From: Phlebiopsis flavidoalba
Taxonomy: Eukaryota; Basidiomycota; Agaricomycetes; Polyporales; Phanerochaetaceae
NCBI GenBank assembly: GCA_035772785.1
Contig: JAOCPU010000072.1
Coordinates: 62,001-126,000, forward strand
Direction: 5' to 3'
Length of the DNA: 64,000 nucleotides
Positions 35,319-48,300 of this stretch are shown here, one piece after another; position 1 is the first letter of the stretch; each line of letters begins with the position of its first letter. The notes under the pieces were generated by a model. That model was not told the DNA's origin. It worked only from the letters and a program-made list of their open reading frames with translations, and ran no database searches. The position numbers and the translations under genes were made by a program.

Positions 35319-36915
35319 ATGAAGCTATCTACCGTTTCCGCTCTTGCGCTCGCGCCTTCCGTGGTCATGGGCCAGAACCTCACCGGCCTCGTGTCTGCAC
35401 TGACAAGTGCGGGCCTCACGCAGCTCGTCACCATCGCCGCGACCCTGAACAGCACGACGAACCGGCCAAAAATCTAACGGTTTTGAAGAGCCTCACAGAT
35501 GGCAGCCCTTTCCTCGTCTTCGCCCCTAACAACGAAGCCTGTGAGAGTCCGCCGTCTCAAAGGGGCAAGTTCGCATTCTCATTGCCGTTTATAGGGGCCT
35601 CCGCACCGAAGAATGTGACATCAGACCCAAACACGCTCGCCCCGCGTTTAGGTTCGCGTACCACGTCGTCCCGGGCAACTTCTTCGGACGTTGCCACACC
35701 CCACTACCCCGAACGTCACTCTCGGCCAGTACTGACCCTCTACACTGACAATCAGAGACTGTCCACCTCGAGGGCAACAAGCCCCAGGTTGTGCTTGTAT
35801 TTGGTCGATTCGTGCAGACAACAAGACCCACGTCCTGAACCAGCGCGCAACGACTCGACTGTGGTCAACTCCACCACTTTTCGGCAACATTACCATCCTT
35901 GTCGTCGACCACGTTCTCCAGGTGCCCATTTGAGGACCTTGGAGACAACCCGTTCCCGCGGATAGTCTCTCTCTGAGCTCGTTTGAGACCGTCCTCCACA
36001 GCGCGACGCTGGCCTTCTTTAGACCTTCAACGAGTGTCGACAAACTCAACCAGTGACATCACCTTCTTTGATGCGCTGAACGAGGGTTACCCACGGCTTC
36101 ACTCTCTTCTCCCCCAACAAACACCGCGCTCCGAGGCTTGCCAACTCGACGCTTCAGAGCCTCGCGGGCAACCGTGCACCGCCGTTGCCTCCTGAACAAC
36201 GTTTCTCTTCAACCACGTATGCCCTCTCCTCCTTCACGCACAAACCTCCTGCTTTAACCTTCTGTACAGATCATCAACGGCACCACGGTCACTATGTACT
36301 CGCCCCTCCTCGCCGGCTCGCAGAACTACAACCACCTTGGTCCGACGTGGCGGAGAACGCTCTCCTCGCCTGTGTTCGCATCAAACACGCCGACCGCAGT
36401 TGTGGCCAAGTACGTCTCGCTCAACAACATCACCGCGCGCATCGTCACAACCCGATACGTGCTCCTCCGAACGGTGTCGTGCAACATCATCGACACCGTC
36501 CTCTGCGAGACACCAACTCCAACCCCTCTGCTGCTTCCTCCGCGTACGTATCCCCTCTCCTGGCTCCCATGAACTTGAACTTACTTCTTATCCAAATAGA
36601 TTGTCCTCCGCAACTCCTCCGCCGCGACCGCCTCGCAGGCCTCGCAGACCGCGCCCATCGGACAGCTTTCTCGCAGACTGGCGCCTCTTTCCATCGCCGC
36701 CCGCCGCCTGCCCAGCGTCCGTCCTCGAGCCGGGGGAAAGGTGGCGGACAAAGAACCGTACCAGGCGGCTCTGGCGGCGGCGAGCGGCGCCGTCGCGCTC
36801 AGGCTTTTTCAGCGCGCAGTGAACGTCGTGGGCCTCACCCGCGGCCGTGCTCTGCGCCGTCTTTGGCGGCGTCATGACCCCTGTTCTAGACGCAAAATAC
36901 CCCCTTCTTTGCTGA
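35319..36915 (+). CDS. Fasciclin-domain GPI-anchored protein 2
   Basis: A tandem paralog of the gene at 31025. It starts MKLSTVSALALAPSVVMG, a signal peptide with likely cleavage before QNLTGLVSALTSAGL. Then SLTDGSPFLVFAPNN (~35490), YHVVPGN-type sequence (~35660), PNVTLGQY (~35710), NKPQVVL (~35780), NKTHVLNQ, FGNITILVVDHVLQVP (~35880), NSTSDITFFDALNEGY (~36045), INGTTVTMYSPLLAGSQNY (~36270), VSLNNITARIV (~36415) and a Ser/Ala stalk. The end NVVGLTAAVLCAVFGGVM fits a GPI-anchor tail, with one extra C in the codon after GLT. It is expected at the cell surface. One or two introns are likely, for example after NNEAC near 35540. Frame changes at ~35470, 35600, 35690, 35870 and 36100 leave motifs intact. 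Confidence 0.87.
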
Positions 36916-37522
36916 CTAACTCGAGACATTGACTGGATTCTCGCATGATTTCTTACGTACCCTGCACGAGTATTTTCATGATACGACACACGCACTCAGG
37001 ACCTTTTCTTCTCGCTGTTATTTTTTTGCTCTGCAAATACTGTATTTTCATGATTACGTGTAGTTTTAATTGTTTCTACTACTTGCTCTGGCTTGTATAC
37101 GTATAACGTGAGAGGAGTGCTTGTGTACAATCAAGAAGTGCGAAGTGCGACTGGTTATGCGCAGTCTTTTGGTGAAAGATCATCGATCATCTGTGTGGCC
37201 CCCTTGGACAAGTGAGCCATCGAATTCTGGATGTGCGGTTCGTTCACGTAATGCCGTGAAGGTGTGCAATCTTGTGAACCCCAGAAAGTGAGACGGATCC
37301 GTGTGCGATGCTGAAATGTCCGTGCAACAGCGAGAAAAGTCACACGAACCGCCATGGCAAACGGGTGGCGCGATCGCCACAGACTGGCGAATGGCGCGGG
37401 GGTCCGTAACTGCGCAATGTTGAAGCTTGAAGGTTAGCGCGGGGTGTAGTGGAGGGTAGGTCCGTTCAGAGCGAGCCTATTTACAAGTCAAGAAAGAAAG
37501 CGGTCAGTGGAATAGGCGTAGG
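36916..37522. other. Intergenic (convergent 3' ends)
   Basis: Facing 3' flanks of fasciclin 2 (+) and the DNA glycosylase (-). It is T-rich at 37010-37090. No gene was seen. Confidence 0.5.
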
Positions 37523-38904
37523 TCAGGTCTCCTGCGAGATGGTGGGGAGAGGTATGACGCGCATGTCCGCTGTCGACATGCCGCGACCCGCTTTGAGCAG
37601 CTGGACTCGTCGTAAAGGGTCTTGAGGATATCCGCCTTGTCTTTCAGCTGCACGCAAAAGTCATTCAGAACAGCCCAAAGGCAAACCGCGAGGGAAAGAC
37701 AGACCTGATACCCCGTCGCACGCGCGCCGACGAGCTCGGCATGACAAAAAACAGCGTCTCCCGCACGGGCCCAAAGCTTGGCAGGGTGCACGGCCTCTTG
37801 CACGGCTGGAACCCTACGCCGACCTTGGCCTCGCGCTGCGCGCCGCCCGCGCGCTTCAGGAAGACCTCGACCGATCTGCTTGCCCACGAAGCACAGGACA
37901 CGCGGCTGGTGCAGCGCGATCTTCGCCAGGAGCCCCGGCAACGCCGTTTTTGCATGTCCGCGAGGCAGACCGAGTTCCGGCTTGCTGGGGGCGTGTGAGT
38001 GGGAGAGTGGCAGGGAGGGGGGGAGGGTACATGCCTCTGCGCTCGGGGGGTCGACTAGGTTGGTCTGGGTGGGTGTGAGAGGTGTGTGGGGGGAGGCGGG
38101 GGGGGGTACGTACGACGGCCGACGTTGTATGAGCCGGGGAGAGTGGAGTCTTCGGCAGGCTTGAGGAGTCTATCCGTGAATCCTATTCTCGTATGAGATG
38201 ATGATAGTAAACAAAAAGTCGTGCATACCAGACAGGTGTAGTTGCACGCCAGAAGTGGTTCGTGGCATGTGCAAAGTGGTGTCCGGTCTCTGAGGATTTG
38301 CATCCAGGACTCTGGATGAGGTTTCAATAACCACACGAAGACAAGATTCAGGCCAACGCACTTGATGCCACAAAACATTACTGTGGCACGAAGAAATTAG
38401 CAAATGAATGTACGCGGAATTATGGCCTGTACCATCGAGGTGCTCCTGGAGATAGTTCTTGCAGAAAGTCCAGATGTGCGTACGCCTCGGGTGGGAGCAT
38501 TACTCTCTCTTGAGTTTCTTCGCAGGACTAGACGTTCTTGCCTTCTGACTGTTTTCTTCTTCTGAACCTTGCTTCACGGAAATCTTAGGGAGAGTTTCGT
38601 CGTCGTCTCTCGAGTTCTTGTTTCTTCACGACCGTGCGCGTGCGTTTGACTGTGGCCGAGCTACCTGGACCAGTACTTTGATGGAGTCAGTTGTTGTGTG
38701 GTGTCTTCTTCAGAAACTCTCCTCCTTCAAGACCGTCACGTTTCGTTTTTCGAGACGACCTTCGCAGCTCCGGCTTTTGGCGTCGACAACGTCAGATTTG
38801 CCACGTCGTTCACCTCCTCGGTTTTGACTACGGCTAGGGCAGCAGAGTCCTCGAATGATACCTTCTCCGCGACGCGTACCGCCTGCTTTTGCAGAATCTG
38901 CATT
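37523..38904 (-). CDS. G/T(U)-mismatch-specific thymine/uracil DNA glycosylase (TDG/Mug family)
   Basis: It removes uracil or thymine mispaired with G in base-excision repair; a nuclear location is expected. The start at 38904 (MQILQKQAVRVAEKVSFEDS) is the best candidate. A Lys/Ser-rich disordered N-terminal part follows, ending ARTSSPAKKLKRE (~38520). The catalytic domain begins PEAYAHLDFLQE (~38490). EHLD|VMFCGI is joined across an intron (38358-38409; GTACAG..CCACAG), the Mug active-site strand. Then GHHFAHATNHFWRATTP (~38285), GFTDRLLKPAEDSTLPGSYN (~38165), LTNLVDRPSAEA (~38070), PGLLAKIALHQPRVLCFVGK (~37940), VEVFLKRAGG, VHPAK and RETLFFVMPSSSARVTGYQ (~37770). A further intron precedes LKDKADILKTLYDE, and the end MSTADMRVIPLP leads to TGA at 37523-37525. 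It is head-to-head with PARP. Confidence 0.87.
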
Positions 38905-39451
38905 GGGTTGTGGAACTCATCTCGACGCGTTTCGGAGGAGGTTATTAGGGTAACAAAGCGACACACACTCATTAGGGTAAGCGCCTGATGCGCTCTCGAC
39001 GCTCGGGCGGCGGGGCACGCGCCAGGACAAGACAATTACGTCCGCCGCCACACCGACGCACGAGACCGTAACGCCCAGACACATGCTCGAGTCATTTCTC
39101 TATCAGCGAAGTCCATGCGGCGCGGCACCGCCCTCTCATTGCCTGAGAAAGGGCTTGGCCGCCCCACCGGCGGCGGGTTCCTGCAGACGATAGGAAACAG
39201 TCGGCCCGCCTTGTGACGTAAAAGCAGTGCAATTCCCCGACGTTTCGCACCGCCATCAGCGCCGCTCGATCAAACACGCGCACGGCGGGCGTGTGGCCGA
39301 CCCTGGGCCGCCCACCGACGGGTATAAAGACGCGTGCGCCCTCCATCATGTCTCCCCACACCGGCCCCCGCTTTCACACGCAGCCCCACCACGGCCACGC
39401 GCTTGCCATCTTACACGTTGAACACGACCCTATTACGCACATCTCGCCACG
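38905..39451. promoter_or_regulatory. Shared divergent promoter region, TDG/PARP
   Basis: About 550 bases separate the start of the glycosylase (-) from that of PARP (+). A TATAAA at 39323-39328 lies 124 bases before the PARP ATG. No comparable TATA is obvious for the glycosylase, whose true start could lie further upstream in this interval (the minus frame is open to ~39035). Two TTAGGGT words at 38944 and 38973 are too few for a telomeric or binding-site claim. Confidence 0.5.
39323..39328 (+). promoter_or_regulatory. TATA box of PARP
   Basis: TATAAA in GGGTATAAAGACGC, followed by a C-rich leader, 124 bases before the ATG at 39452. Confidence 0.6.
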
Positions 39452-42201
39452 ATGCCCCCGAGGAAGAAGGCTACCGCTGCCAGCGCTGCCGTTACAGACG
39501 GCACCGACGCGGCTGCTGTCGCGGCGCCGCCGACGAGGGCGACGCGTTCTTAGTGCGCGTAATGCGGCGAAGAAAGACGCTGCCGATGCTGCTGCTGCGT
39601 CGTCGTCCCAGTCGCAAGACGCGTCGCAGTCTGCCCCGGCTCCCGCTTCGAAGGTGAAGGCTCCTGCGTCTAAAGCGAAGGCTCCTGCCTCCAAGGCCAA
39701 GGCTCCTGCTTTCTAAAGCAAAGGGCAAAGGCAAAGCGCAAGAGGGCTGATGAGCAAGATGAGGAGGAGGCTGCCGACGATGGAGATGAGCCCGACGCTA
39801 AGAAGACAAAGAAAGAGGACGACGTCAAAGAGGAAAAGAAGAAGATGGTAGGATCTGTGTGCGAGGCCGCTATATGCAAGAAAACCTCTAATTATGGGTG
39901 TTATAGGTCACAGTCGTGAAAACGCCGGGTGCGGCGCCCGTTGACCCTCACTCGGGCATGGTCGGTCAGTGGTCGTCCTAGTCATCCTCCGGCCACACCT
40001 GCTAACATTCGATACAGAAAACCATCAAGTTTACCAAAAACGATGAATGTGTGGGGACGCCATGCTCAACCAGACCGAGGTCGGAAAGAACGCGAAACAA
40101 GTACGTCAAAATAAACCCTGCAATTGCATGAATTAACTCGTCCTTCTAGGTTCTATGTCATACAACTTCTCCACCCGATTGACAACCCCGCAAATTGTGT
40201 CTCTCTTCACCCGTTGGGGTCGGGTCGGTGAAAACGGTCAAAAGCATAAACCAAGGGTCCGTGGAATGCAAGCAGTGCGATTGACCCGCGTTCAAGGCCC
40301 AGTTCAAGTCTAAGACGGGGGCCAACTGGGAAACGGAGGCAGGGCATGGTGGCCGGAAAAAAGGTATGCCACCTGCGCATATAGTCACTTTATAGCAGGT
40401 GCTGAAGGTCTGATAGGGAAGTATACCTATTTGGAAACGGTCCTTTGAGGACGACGGGACAATGAGGACGAGAAGGGCAAAAGGCAAGGATAAAAGGCCG
40501 AAGGCGAAGAAACCAGAAAAGGTTCCGGACTCGAAATTGCCCCTCGAAAAGTCCAAGTAAGCGTTACACAACTTCAATTAACGCGAGTTAGTTGTTGACT
40601 CATTAAACCCTGACCTCGCACAGGCTTTATGTCGGCTCATTTTCTCCACAGTGAGCTTAAACATATCGATATTCCTCTCACTGTTCTGACTTTACAACTA
40701 TAGACTCATTGAGGCGCATTGTCTTCTATGAACTACGACGCGCGCAAGCTACCTCTCGGTCAGTCACTTTCACCTTACTGGATGAAATGGCAAACCTCAC
40801 CGAATAACTAGGTAAACTTGCCAAAAGTCAAACATCTGTGAACGGTTTTGCCGCCTTGAAGGTTTTGTTCATCTGTCTGCTCCTCCACTCCCTTTGGCTG
40901 ATAGACTATCCAGTACCCTTGTCAGAAGTACTGACCAAAACGAGAACGGCACCGCAGCACAAAGCCACGGTGGTTTCCAGAATGCAGTAGTACGACACTT
41001 ACTAACCGCGTTACTATTCGTGCGCATTCTTCATATACCACAACACCCGACCAAACTCACCGCCAGTTTCATCAGAATATACCCCATGATTTTGGCAGAA
41101 ATAGGCCGCGCATCATCAACACACTATGGCATCCCTGAAAACGGTACGTGCATCCGCGCAGATGGAAACGACTAAAAAATTCAAGTGTTGTACAGGAACT
41201 GGATTTGTGGATGCACTCAGGCGATATGGAGATTGCCTCCAAGCTCATATCGACGAGTATCAAACAAAGACCCGAGACAGGGGAGTCCCTGAACCCCCGT
41301 CGGACGCGCCCACTTCCGCTCGCTGCGCCTCACATCGATGGACCCTGTGGAACGTTCATCGAGCGAATTCGCCGCACTCGACGCATACATGCGCAACACC
41401 CACGGGCAAACGCACCGCATACGGGTCGAGATCATGAAAAAAAAAATGAACGCGTTCCCGTGTCGAAGCGCGAGGACGAGAGCCGCGCCTTCGAGGGCGC
41501 GCCAAAATCACTTGCTGCAACCCCGACGGGGAGCGTCTGCTACTGTGGCACGGTTCACGGACGACCAACTTTGCAGGTATCCTGAAGCAGGGCCTGCGCA
41601 TCGCGCCGCCCGAGGGCACTACTGTCACGGGCTACATGTTCGGAAAGGGTGTCTACTTCGCTGATGTGAGTGCGCGCGGTCTGCAACGTTCGCTTCGGTA
41701 CCCCCTAACGCGTTCCCGCTATAGATGATGTCAAAAATCCGCAAACTACTGCTACTTGCACATCTTAGCAATGGAACTGGTCTCCTGCTACTGTGTGAGG
41801 TCGCTGCCAAGCCGTTCTACGAGCGGAAGGATGCGGAGTATAACGTCCGACGAAGGGTGCAAGCCGCTAATGCTCGGTATGTACCTCCATAGTCCTGTCT
41901 CGTTACTTTTAACATTCTAACCTGTTCCCTGACAGCGCAAACCAAGGGTCTGGGACGCACCCAGGCCCGCCGAGTGGCAAGACGCGGGCGAGGCACTCGA
42001 AAACTCTGCACTCAAAGGCGTACACATGCCCAAGGGCAAACCCGCAGATATTAGCGGGAACGACATCCACCTACAGTACAATGAGGTGCGCAGCATGTTC
42101 GTCTTTCGGCGCAGCGTGAAACTGACAGTCATGTTTAGTACATTGTGTACGACATCACGCAGATTCGGCTGCGATATCTCTTGATGGTGAACATGCAATA
42201 G
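39452..42201 (+). CDS. Poly(ADP-ribose) polymerase (PARP2-like: WGR-regulatory-catalytic)
   Basis: It transfers ADP-ribose from NAD+ to proteins at DNA breaks; nuclear. The start [14 protein letters not shown] leads into a Lys/Ala/Ser-rich tail with repeated APASKAK units and a [12 protein letters not shown] nuclear-localisation-like stretch. An intron follows (39848-39906). The WGR domain reads [20 protein letters not shown] then [11 protein letters not shown] (~40145-40245) and YTYLETV (~40425). The helical regulatory domain gives [15 protein letters not shown] pieces and IINTMASLKT. The catalytic domain has [19 protein letters not shown] (~41375), [20 protein letters not shown] (~41540, His of H-Y-E), [20 protein letters not shown] (~41630, Tyr), LGRTQPAEWQ (~41950) and [20 protein letters not shown] (~42070, catalytic Glu). 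The H-Y-E triad predicts polymer formation. No zinc fingers or BRCT are seen, so it is PARP2-like. Frame breaks, for example near 39555 and 39712, are single extra bases. Confidence 0.93.
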
Positions 42202-45200
42202 ACGAGATTCTCCTGGAGACGTTGCTACTAGCGGCTCTGGTATTGTGAAAATTACCGATCCGATTGTTGGCATTAGTATGTGATTTGAAGTTGTTACATG
42301 TATAACCCAACGTTACTTCCGTTTATATCTCATTCATTGTATTTAGCTTATGGTTTTGCACATATTACTGATCTCAATACTCTATTATGCTACAGCCAAA
42401 GAAATCGACAGCCTCCAAAGCACGCTATTCCGGAGACTGCAGCTCGAAGATTGATATCCTACACCTCTGCCGTACTGATGCCATCCGTAGCTTCATCGAC
42501 TACTTCCGTGTTGAGTCCCACTTCATCACTACCCACACGAAAGGTCATCGGTTTGAGATTGAGTACACCGCCGTGCTCGACACAATTCTGTGGAGTGATA
42601 GGCGACAGGTTGAAGGTCGGTAATTGCTGTTCTTTCGTCGTTGCACCTCCTATACTGACTCGAATTATGACGAGACAGAAAGTGATACCATTGAGCGGCG
42701 CTGCCTAAGCACCGTTATGAGTCGAAGTAGGAAGCATTGTGGTGAGATAGTTACCAAACCGAGTACGATAAACGAACTGAGTGATTTGAAGGCGAACGTC
42801 ATTAGCAAGACGAAGTTGCCAATTCTACAATGACAGTCCAAGGTCAGTGGACCTAATCTCGAGGAAATTCAGCGAAATTCTCTACGTATATAACCCGGCA
42901 CTCTCGACCAGGATGCGTATAACTTTCTATTTAACCATGAGCGAGGTACTTAGTGATACGTCGACAGTGCCGTTCACCATCGTCGATGTGGACCTCAAGT
43001 ATATCGTGGCATGTTTCATTTCCCGCCTGAATTCTCCACGCTTTGTAAGCCAAGAAACCTAACGGTATGTGAGGAAGAGGTTTCGCTGCTAGGTAAGAAG
43101 CACCGACCTGAACAATATATGCTGACGCTACAGTTTTCAACTCAGCACTCGGTCAATAAATATAATTGTAGAAGCTTACGCGCAGACACAAGTCATGCCT
43201 GTGGTAAAACCATTTACCTATTGGTCAAGTATTGTTATTCAGGGCACACGCGTATAATGAAAGGCAACGCACTCCCCCAGAAGTCCAAAATGCTCTCCGA
43301 GTTCGGATTGAGATCAAGCTGACCGCATGGAGAAACTCCCCCCGAAACAGACTGTTCGACACGTCAAGAGGTCAAACTATCGGATGGGCTGACCATATCA
43401 CCACGAACTCCTACCAATTGAGGCTATGGAGACGCAGATCGGCAGGATTATTATTTTCCAGCTTTGGGACCACACGACCCATAGTCGGGATATCTACACG
43501 AAATGCGAGTTAGGCTTATTTCGACCATTCATGATCATATATACTGACCATGATTGCGTCTGATAGGATCACCTCCACGCAATAAAGGGCTATCTCTGAC
43601 ACATTTAAAGAGGTCGAGAACACGTTTGCGTAGGTCATCTCGGATTGAGAGATACTACCAGAGTTATCCGCGTACGGGAGAAGATAACAGAGGTACAAAG
43701 AATCGCACATTGCTGTTGTAACCAAGGCTGTCAGTGATTTTTCCTCCTCGTTCTAAGCGGGGTGTACGCTTACTCCGAGGTTTGTCAACAGGAGAACGAA
43801 ATTTGTGAACGCGAAGAACTTGCTGATAGGTGTTTTCCAAGTTCGTCGTGCGCTGACTATATAGCGAGTAGTAACTCCAAACATTATCACATAAAGGCCT
43901 TGATAGAGGTGAGCATGACAGGCTACGTTCTACCAGCGAACATGACACACCGGAAGAGAACAGCCTGATCATTAGAGAGAGAATGATGTAGAAGCCTACC
44001 GTTGCTCGAAAATCGTCTTGGGTTAGTGCCATAACAGTTTAGACTTTATGTCTCGGAGTTTAAGTCCGGATGATCACCGCTTTAACGTGCGATTCAGCTA
44101 GGATGAAGGTCACTTGAAGATGCGCTGAACAGTCAATGAGGCCTAAAGTTAAATAGTGTTTTGGTGGAAGGCCCACGGAAAGCTTAGATCTGATTCACTG
44201 GGACACGCATCCGTGCCATCTGCGGTGAGCTCCGCCGACGTATGGCCCAATCTACTTCTCTAATGTTCAGCTTGATAGGGCATCATGAGTAGCTTAGGAA
44301 ACATATCTACGTCAGGTTATAGACTCAATTGTCGGTAAGAATTCTCAAGGATCGCATCGTGAATGCGACAGCAGTGATCCCAATTCGACGACCGAAGTTC
44401 AGGATGAAAGGCTTCGAGTTCACGTGCTGTCCTCATCAGAGAATTAAGCGAGGCAGGTACTTGCGGCTGACGATCATTAGTCCTCGCCACAGTTGGTAAA
44501 TCCACGTTGGCGCATTCGCTGCATCGGTGAATATGATGAAACTTGACGGAGAGTTCCCTGAGCTGCGGTACTTACGTTACCGTGAGCTCCGCGGGTAGGT
44601 TCCTAGGCATTACTGCAACCTGGTCCCTAGGGGCATAGGGCATATCTACAATCAGTCGGCGATGATACACGATAGTCCACAAGTAATCTGTAGCAGTCTA
44701 TTGGGAATAAGGCTGGTTACATTACATCGCGATAGTGAAGCGCTGCGCAAGATCAGTGCACTGACTCAGCAATCATACACCAACGAAGGAGTAAGGAGGG
44801 GACATGGAATGTCAATTGAGATACAATCCGGCCAATTGCGAGGACGACGACCAACCGGCGACGGCCAAGCTCATTAAGTACATCGCTGGAGACCTGCCAT
44901 GCCGCGAAGACTCAGCCGGCCCATCGTGGAATATCCTGGCCTTCATAGAGGTTGTATGTCATTCACTGTATTCCTTTGCTATGGGATGAGATAGTATGCT
45001 GTCAACTCGAGGTGTGGCTGGAGGGCAAGACTTGAAATGAGGCGGTGATAGACACGAAAGGTGCATGAACAGACAGCTCCTGATCTAGATGTTTGGATTG
45101 TGACGGATTATCGTTCGATCGCCCAGACCGTAGACGAGACCCAGACACTTGGCAAGGTCACACTCATGTATGGACGCACAATTCAATGTCATTGGCACAA

Positions 45201-45363
45201 AAGGAGATTTACATATGAACGCAACTATTATCGAATTTCTGTGAATATTTGGTTTCACGTAGTCGTTAGTAGACATTGTCGAGCATAGTCTAGCGCAAGC
45301 TTCAAAGACAAGGAGACTGGTAGATACATTGAAGGATTTATACATTGAAGGATATGAGGCAGT
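42202..45363. other. Unassigned region between PARP and Argonaute
   Basis: This 3.2 kb has lower GC and many 60-120 codon frames on both strands, none of which I can assign. The more protein-like plus-strand pieces are 42387-42623 (KGHRFEIEYTAVLDTILWSD), 42847-43062 (DLISRKFSEILYVYNPALST), 43232-43513 and 44804-44980 (KLIKYIAGDLPCRE, ending WNILAFIEV just before a GTATGT). A similar ending, HYHIKALIEV before GTGAGC, occurs at 43905. This may be one or two broken, lineage-specific genes on the plus strand. Confidence 0.35.
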
Positions 45364-48300
45364 CAAGAAAAATACATCTTGGTCTCCATGTTCTTGTGGA
45401 GGGATTTGAATGCATCGTTGAATTTCTTTACGCGAGCCGAAGCATCGGCGTCGGTGGCACTGTCAGATGCGTCGAGGTTCAGATCATTCTCATTGGGATC
45501 AAAGTGGTTCTTGGCGCGATCGCAGACAATGTCCGCATCTGTAGAGCATGGTCAGTATTCCACGAGGTAGCCAGAATAGAACACGCTCTCACAGTAGACG
45601 GGGGCCGGGATAGAGACCGAGCGCGTGCTGCGCGCGTAGACATGACACAGTGTGTAACACAACTGCTGCAGTGCATCAACGCTATGGGGATAGCATATCA
45701 GCTTTACCGACAGAGTAGCAAATAGAGCAGGAGTACAAACCCACCTGAAATTGCTGTCGTCGTATAGCACGCTGTAGTGGGCAGGGCGTGAGGTGCCGAG
45801 CAAGCCTGCATGAGACTGGAGGAAGAAGTCGAACTCCGAGGGGGTGCGCGATGTCGCGATCGACAATGGTACCCGCCTTGCAGTTTCCACTCCGCGAGTC
45901 CGCTTGCTTCGGGTCTTTCGGGTCTATAGGGAAGGAAGAAACGTACATGGTGTCGCTTGCCAACCACAATAACGGTGATGGCGGTGTGAAATTCCGACGG
46001 GGGCTCCGCATGCCGCTGTGAGGTAGGGTTATAGTTAATCACAGTATTGCAAGGTTACTCTTCTATTCACTTACCCCTGATGCAGGGCAGTTCTGTATGC
46101 GCGCCAAATCAATGAGGATATAAGTGATCATGTATTGAGTGATCATATACGCACCATTGTCCAGAACCTGCTGGAATTGACCTTCGGACACGCCGTCGCG
46201 GAAGTATATAATCCTCTTGGGGCTGGTAACCGCCTTCTTCTCGACTGCGCTGTGATAAAGCTGGTACTTCTTTATCATGTTCTACCCATGAGTAATTGTT
46301 AGCCTAGAGGCAGTATGTATGCAAAATCGGACCTACCGTTGACATGTCTTCTAGGTTTGCGATTCATTTCCAGGCGCGGCGCTTGAACGCGGCAGTCCGC
46401 GAACGTAAAGCGAGGTGTCTGAATCAAACGCTGGCGACCACTGACGCAAAGGACGGGCGGTCGCCCGAGTACGCAGCGGGGTGACCAACATCGGCCTGTC
46501 AAAATATGAGCACACCAAAGATGCATCGCAACAGGCTATACGTACACCCATGATCATCGTCGGCGCGTGAGGGTCAGTTAAGATCGAGGCAGAGCGACGG
46601 TCTGGAACAGTGTTGATGCCCCCAAGTTTCACGTTGATCTTGAGACAGACATTTGCGTAATATGGCTGCTGGGTTCCGCGACTACATTTGAGAGCTTTGA
46701 GACATTGCGTAGGGACACCTTGCTAAAGCACAGAGGAATGCTCAGTTACACATATCGGGGATACTAGCACGAACGGAGGCACGTACACAGCAACATCTCC
46801 GAAACTACATAATGGTCGTCAATATTATCAAGCATATATAGTAAAACACTAACTGTTTGACGGCTCTGTACAAATCAGCAGCTCCCTCGGGCAAGATGAC
46901 GACGAAGAGGGTTGAGAGAGCCCTGTCATTTTTTTGGGCTCGATAGTGTTGAAGCATTCTCCGCACTGCTCTCAATAGGTTCTGCACGCCAAAATACTGT
47001 TAATATAGTTAAGATATCAATACCCGACGTCACACACTTCATTCAGTCTCACCCTGAGGGTTGAACTTCCGCACAAGTGGATCTGGGTTCACAACCGTCA
47101 TGCCTGATAGTCGTGAGGTCAACAAAACCGAGCAACCCAGTGTTGCAAAATCCCGAGGCTCGACTCACCGACACTGCGACAGGACCTGACCAGAGACTGG
47201 GCCACTTCGTTGGCCCGATCTTCGTGGAAGCGGCCGTCAGTTCGAGGATGACGATGACGAACTTGGTAATTGTCGACGGCCTTGTGTAGAACTTCCTGTC
47301 GGCCATGTTCCAGGCGCCATCGCGGGGCGTCTGGAGATATGAGAATTCAGTAGACGCATGTCACAGTTGCAATATTACATACCACTGTGGGCGGCTTGCT
47401 TGCAGCTCCGTACTGCAGCGTCGGGGGCTGCAGAATGCGTGCCTTGACCTTCAAGGGATGCGATCCGTCGATATGCATGCCAAATTGCTACGCTGGTTAG
47501 TAACATATATATTGATGATAGGTATCGGTACACACTCGAACATATTCGGATTGGCCGTGTGCGAGTACCTAGTCTCGTTCCATGATTGGACATTCTGCAT
47601 GACAAGGATAGCCAACTGCTCACCCCGAAACCGGGCCCTGATAGCCTCAAGCCTCTGAGAAGGACGCAGTGTGGAGAACTCTACCATTGCCTTCGTCTTT
47701 TCTGGGCGGGATTTGCTTGCGCATGATCTGTCCGGGGGTAGCCGTGCAGAGCTCGATGGGGATGTATTCTCCATGAGTGCCAATCTGAAACTCTCTTCCA
47801 GTCATTACATAGGCGGCGTATAAACAATGAGGCATACCCCCAAGCGCGCAGATGGCATCAGGGTAGCGGAGCTGGTAAGTTATAGTTGATCGTCCTGAAC
47901 CAATCTGCCACGGTGACAGAGGTGCCGTCGGCGCGATGTGAATGATATTTGGCGTGCGCCCTCACGCGACAGTGAAGTGACCATGCGATGAGGTTTCCCT
48001 CGCCCAGCGCCGACGTCTCGTGACGACTTTGATCCCATGAAGAAAACTCTGGACGGTGTCGCGTTTCGCGCGCGCTCGGGCATTCCCCTACTCGGAGCAA
48101 GCACAACACCAGGCTGGCCGCGTTGATTTACCACATACTCAAGGGCGATATCGACGAGAGGGCCAGACTTGTACATCATTGCCGCTGGAGATGTCGACAT
48201 TGAGATACATTCTGCCGGACGCCGGGTCGGACGGACTGGAAAAAAGCCGCCGCCAAAGTTCATAACCATGACCGATATCTTGGTTTCCCCTCCGGAGTGA

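Noticed and set aside
38944..38980. TTAGGG words suggesting telomeric repeat
   Set aside because: Only two isolated copies 29 bases apart, inside a gene-flanking region.
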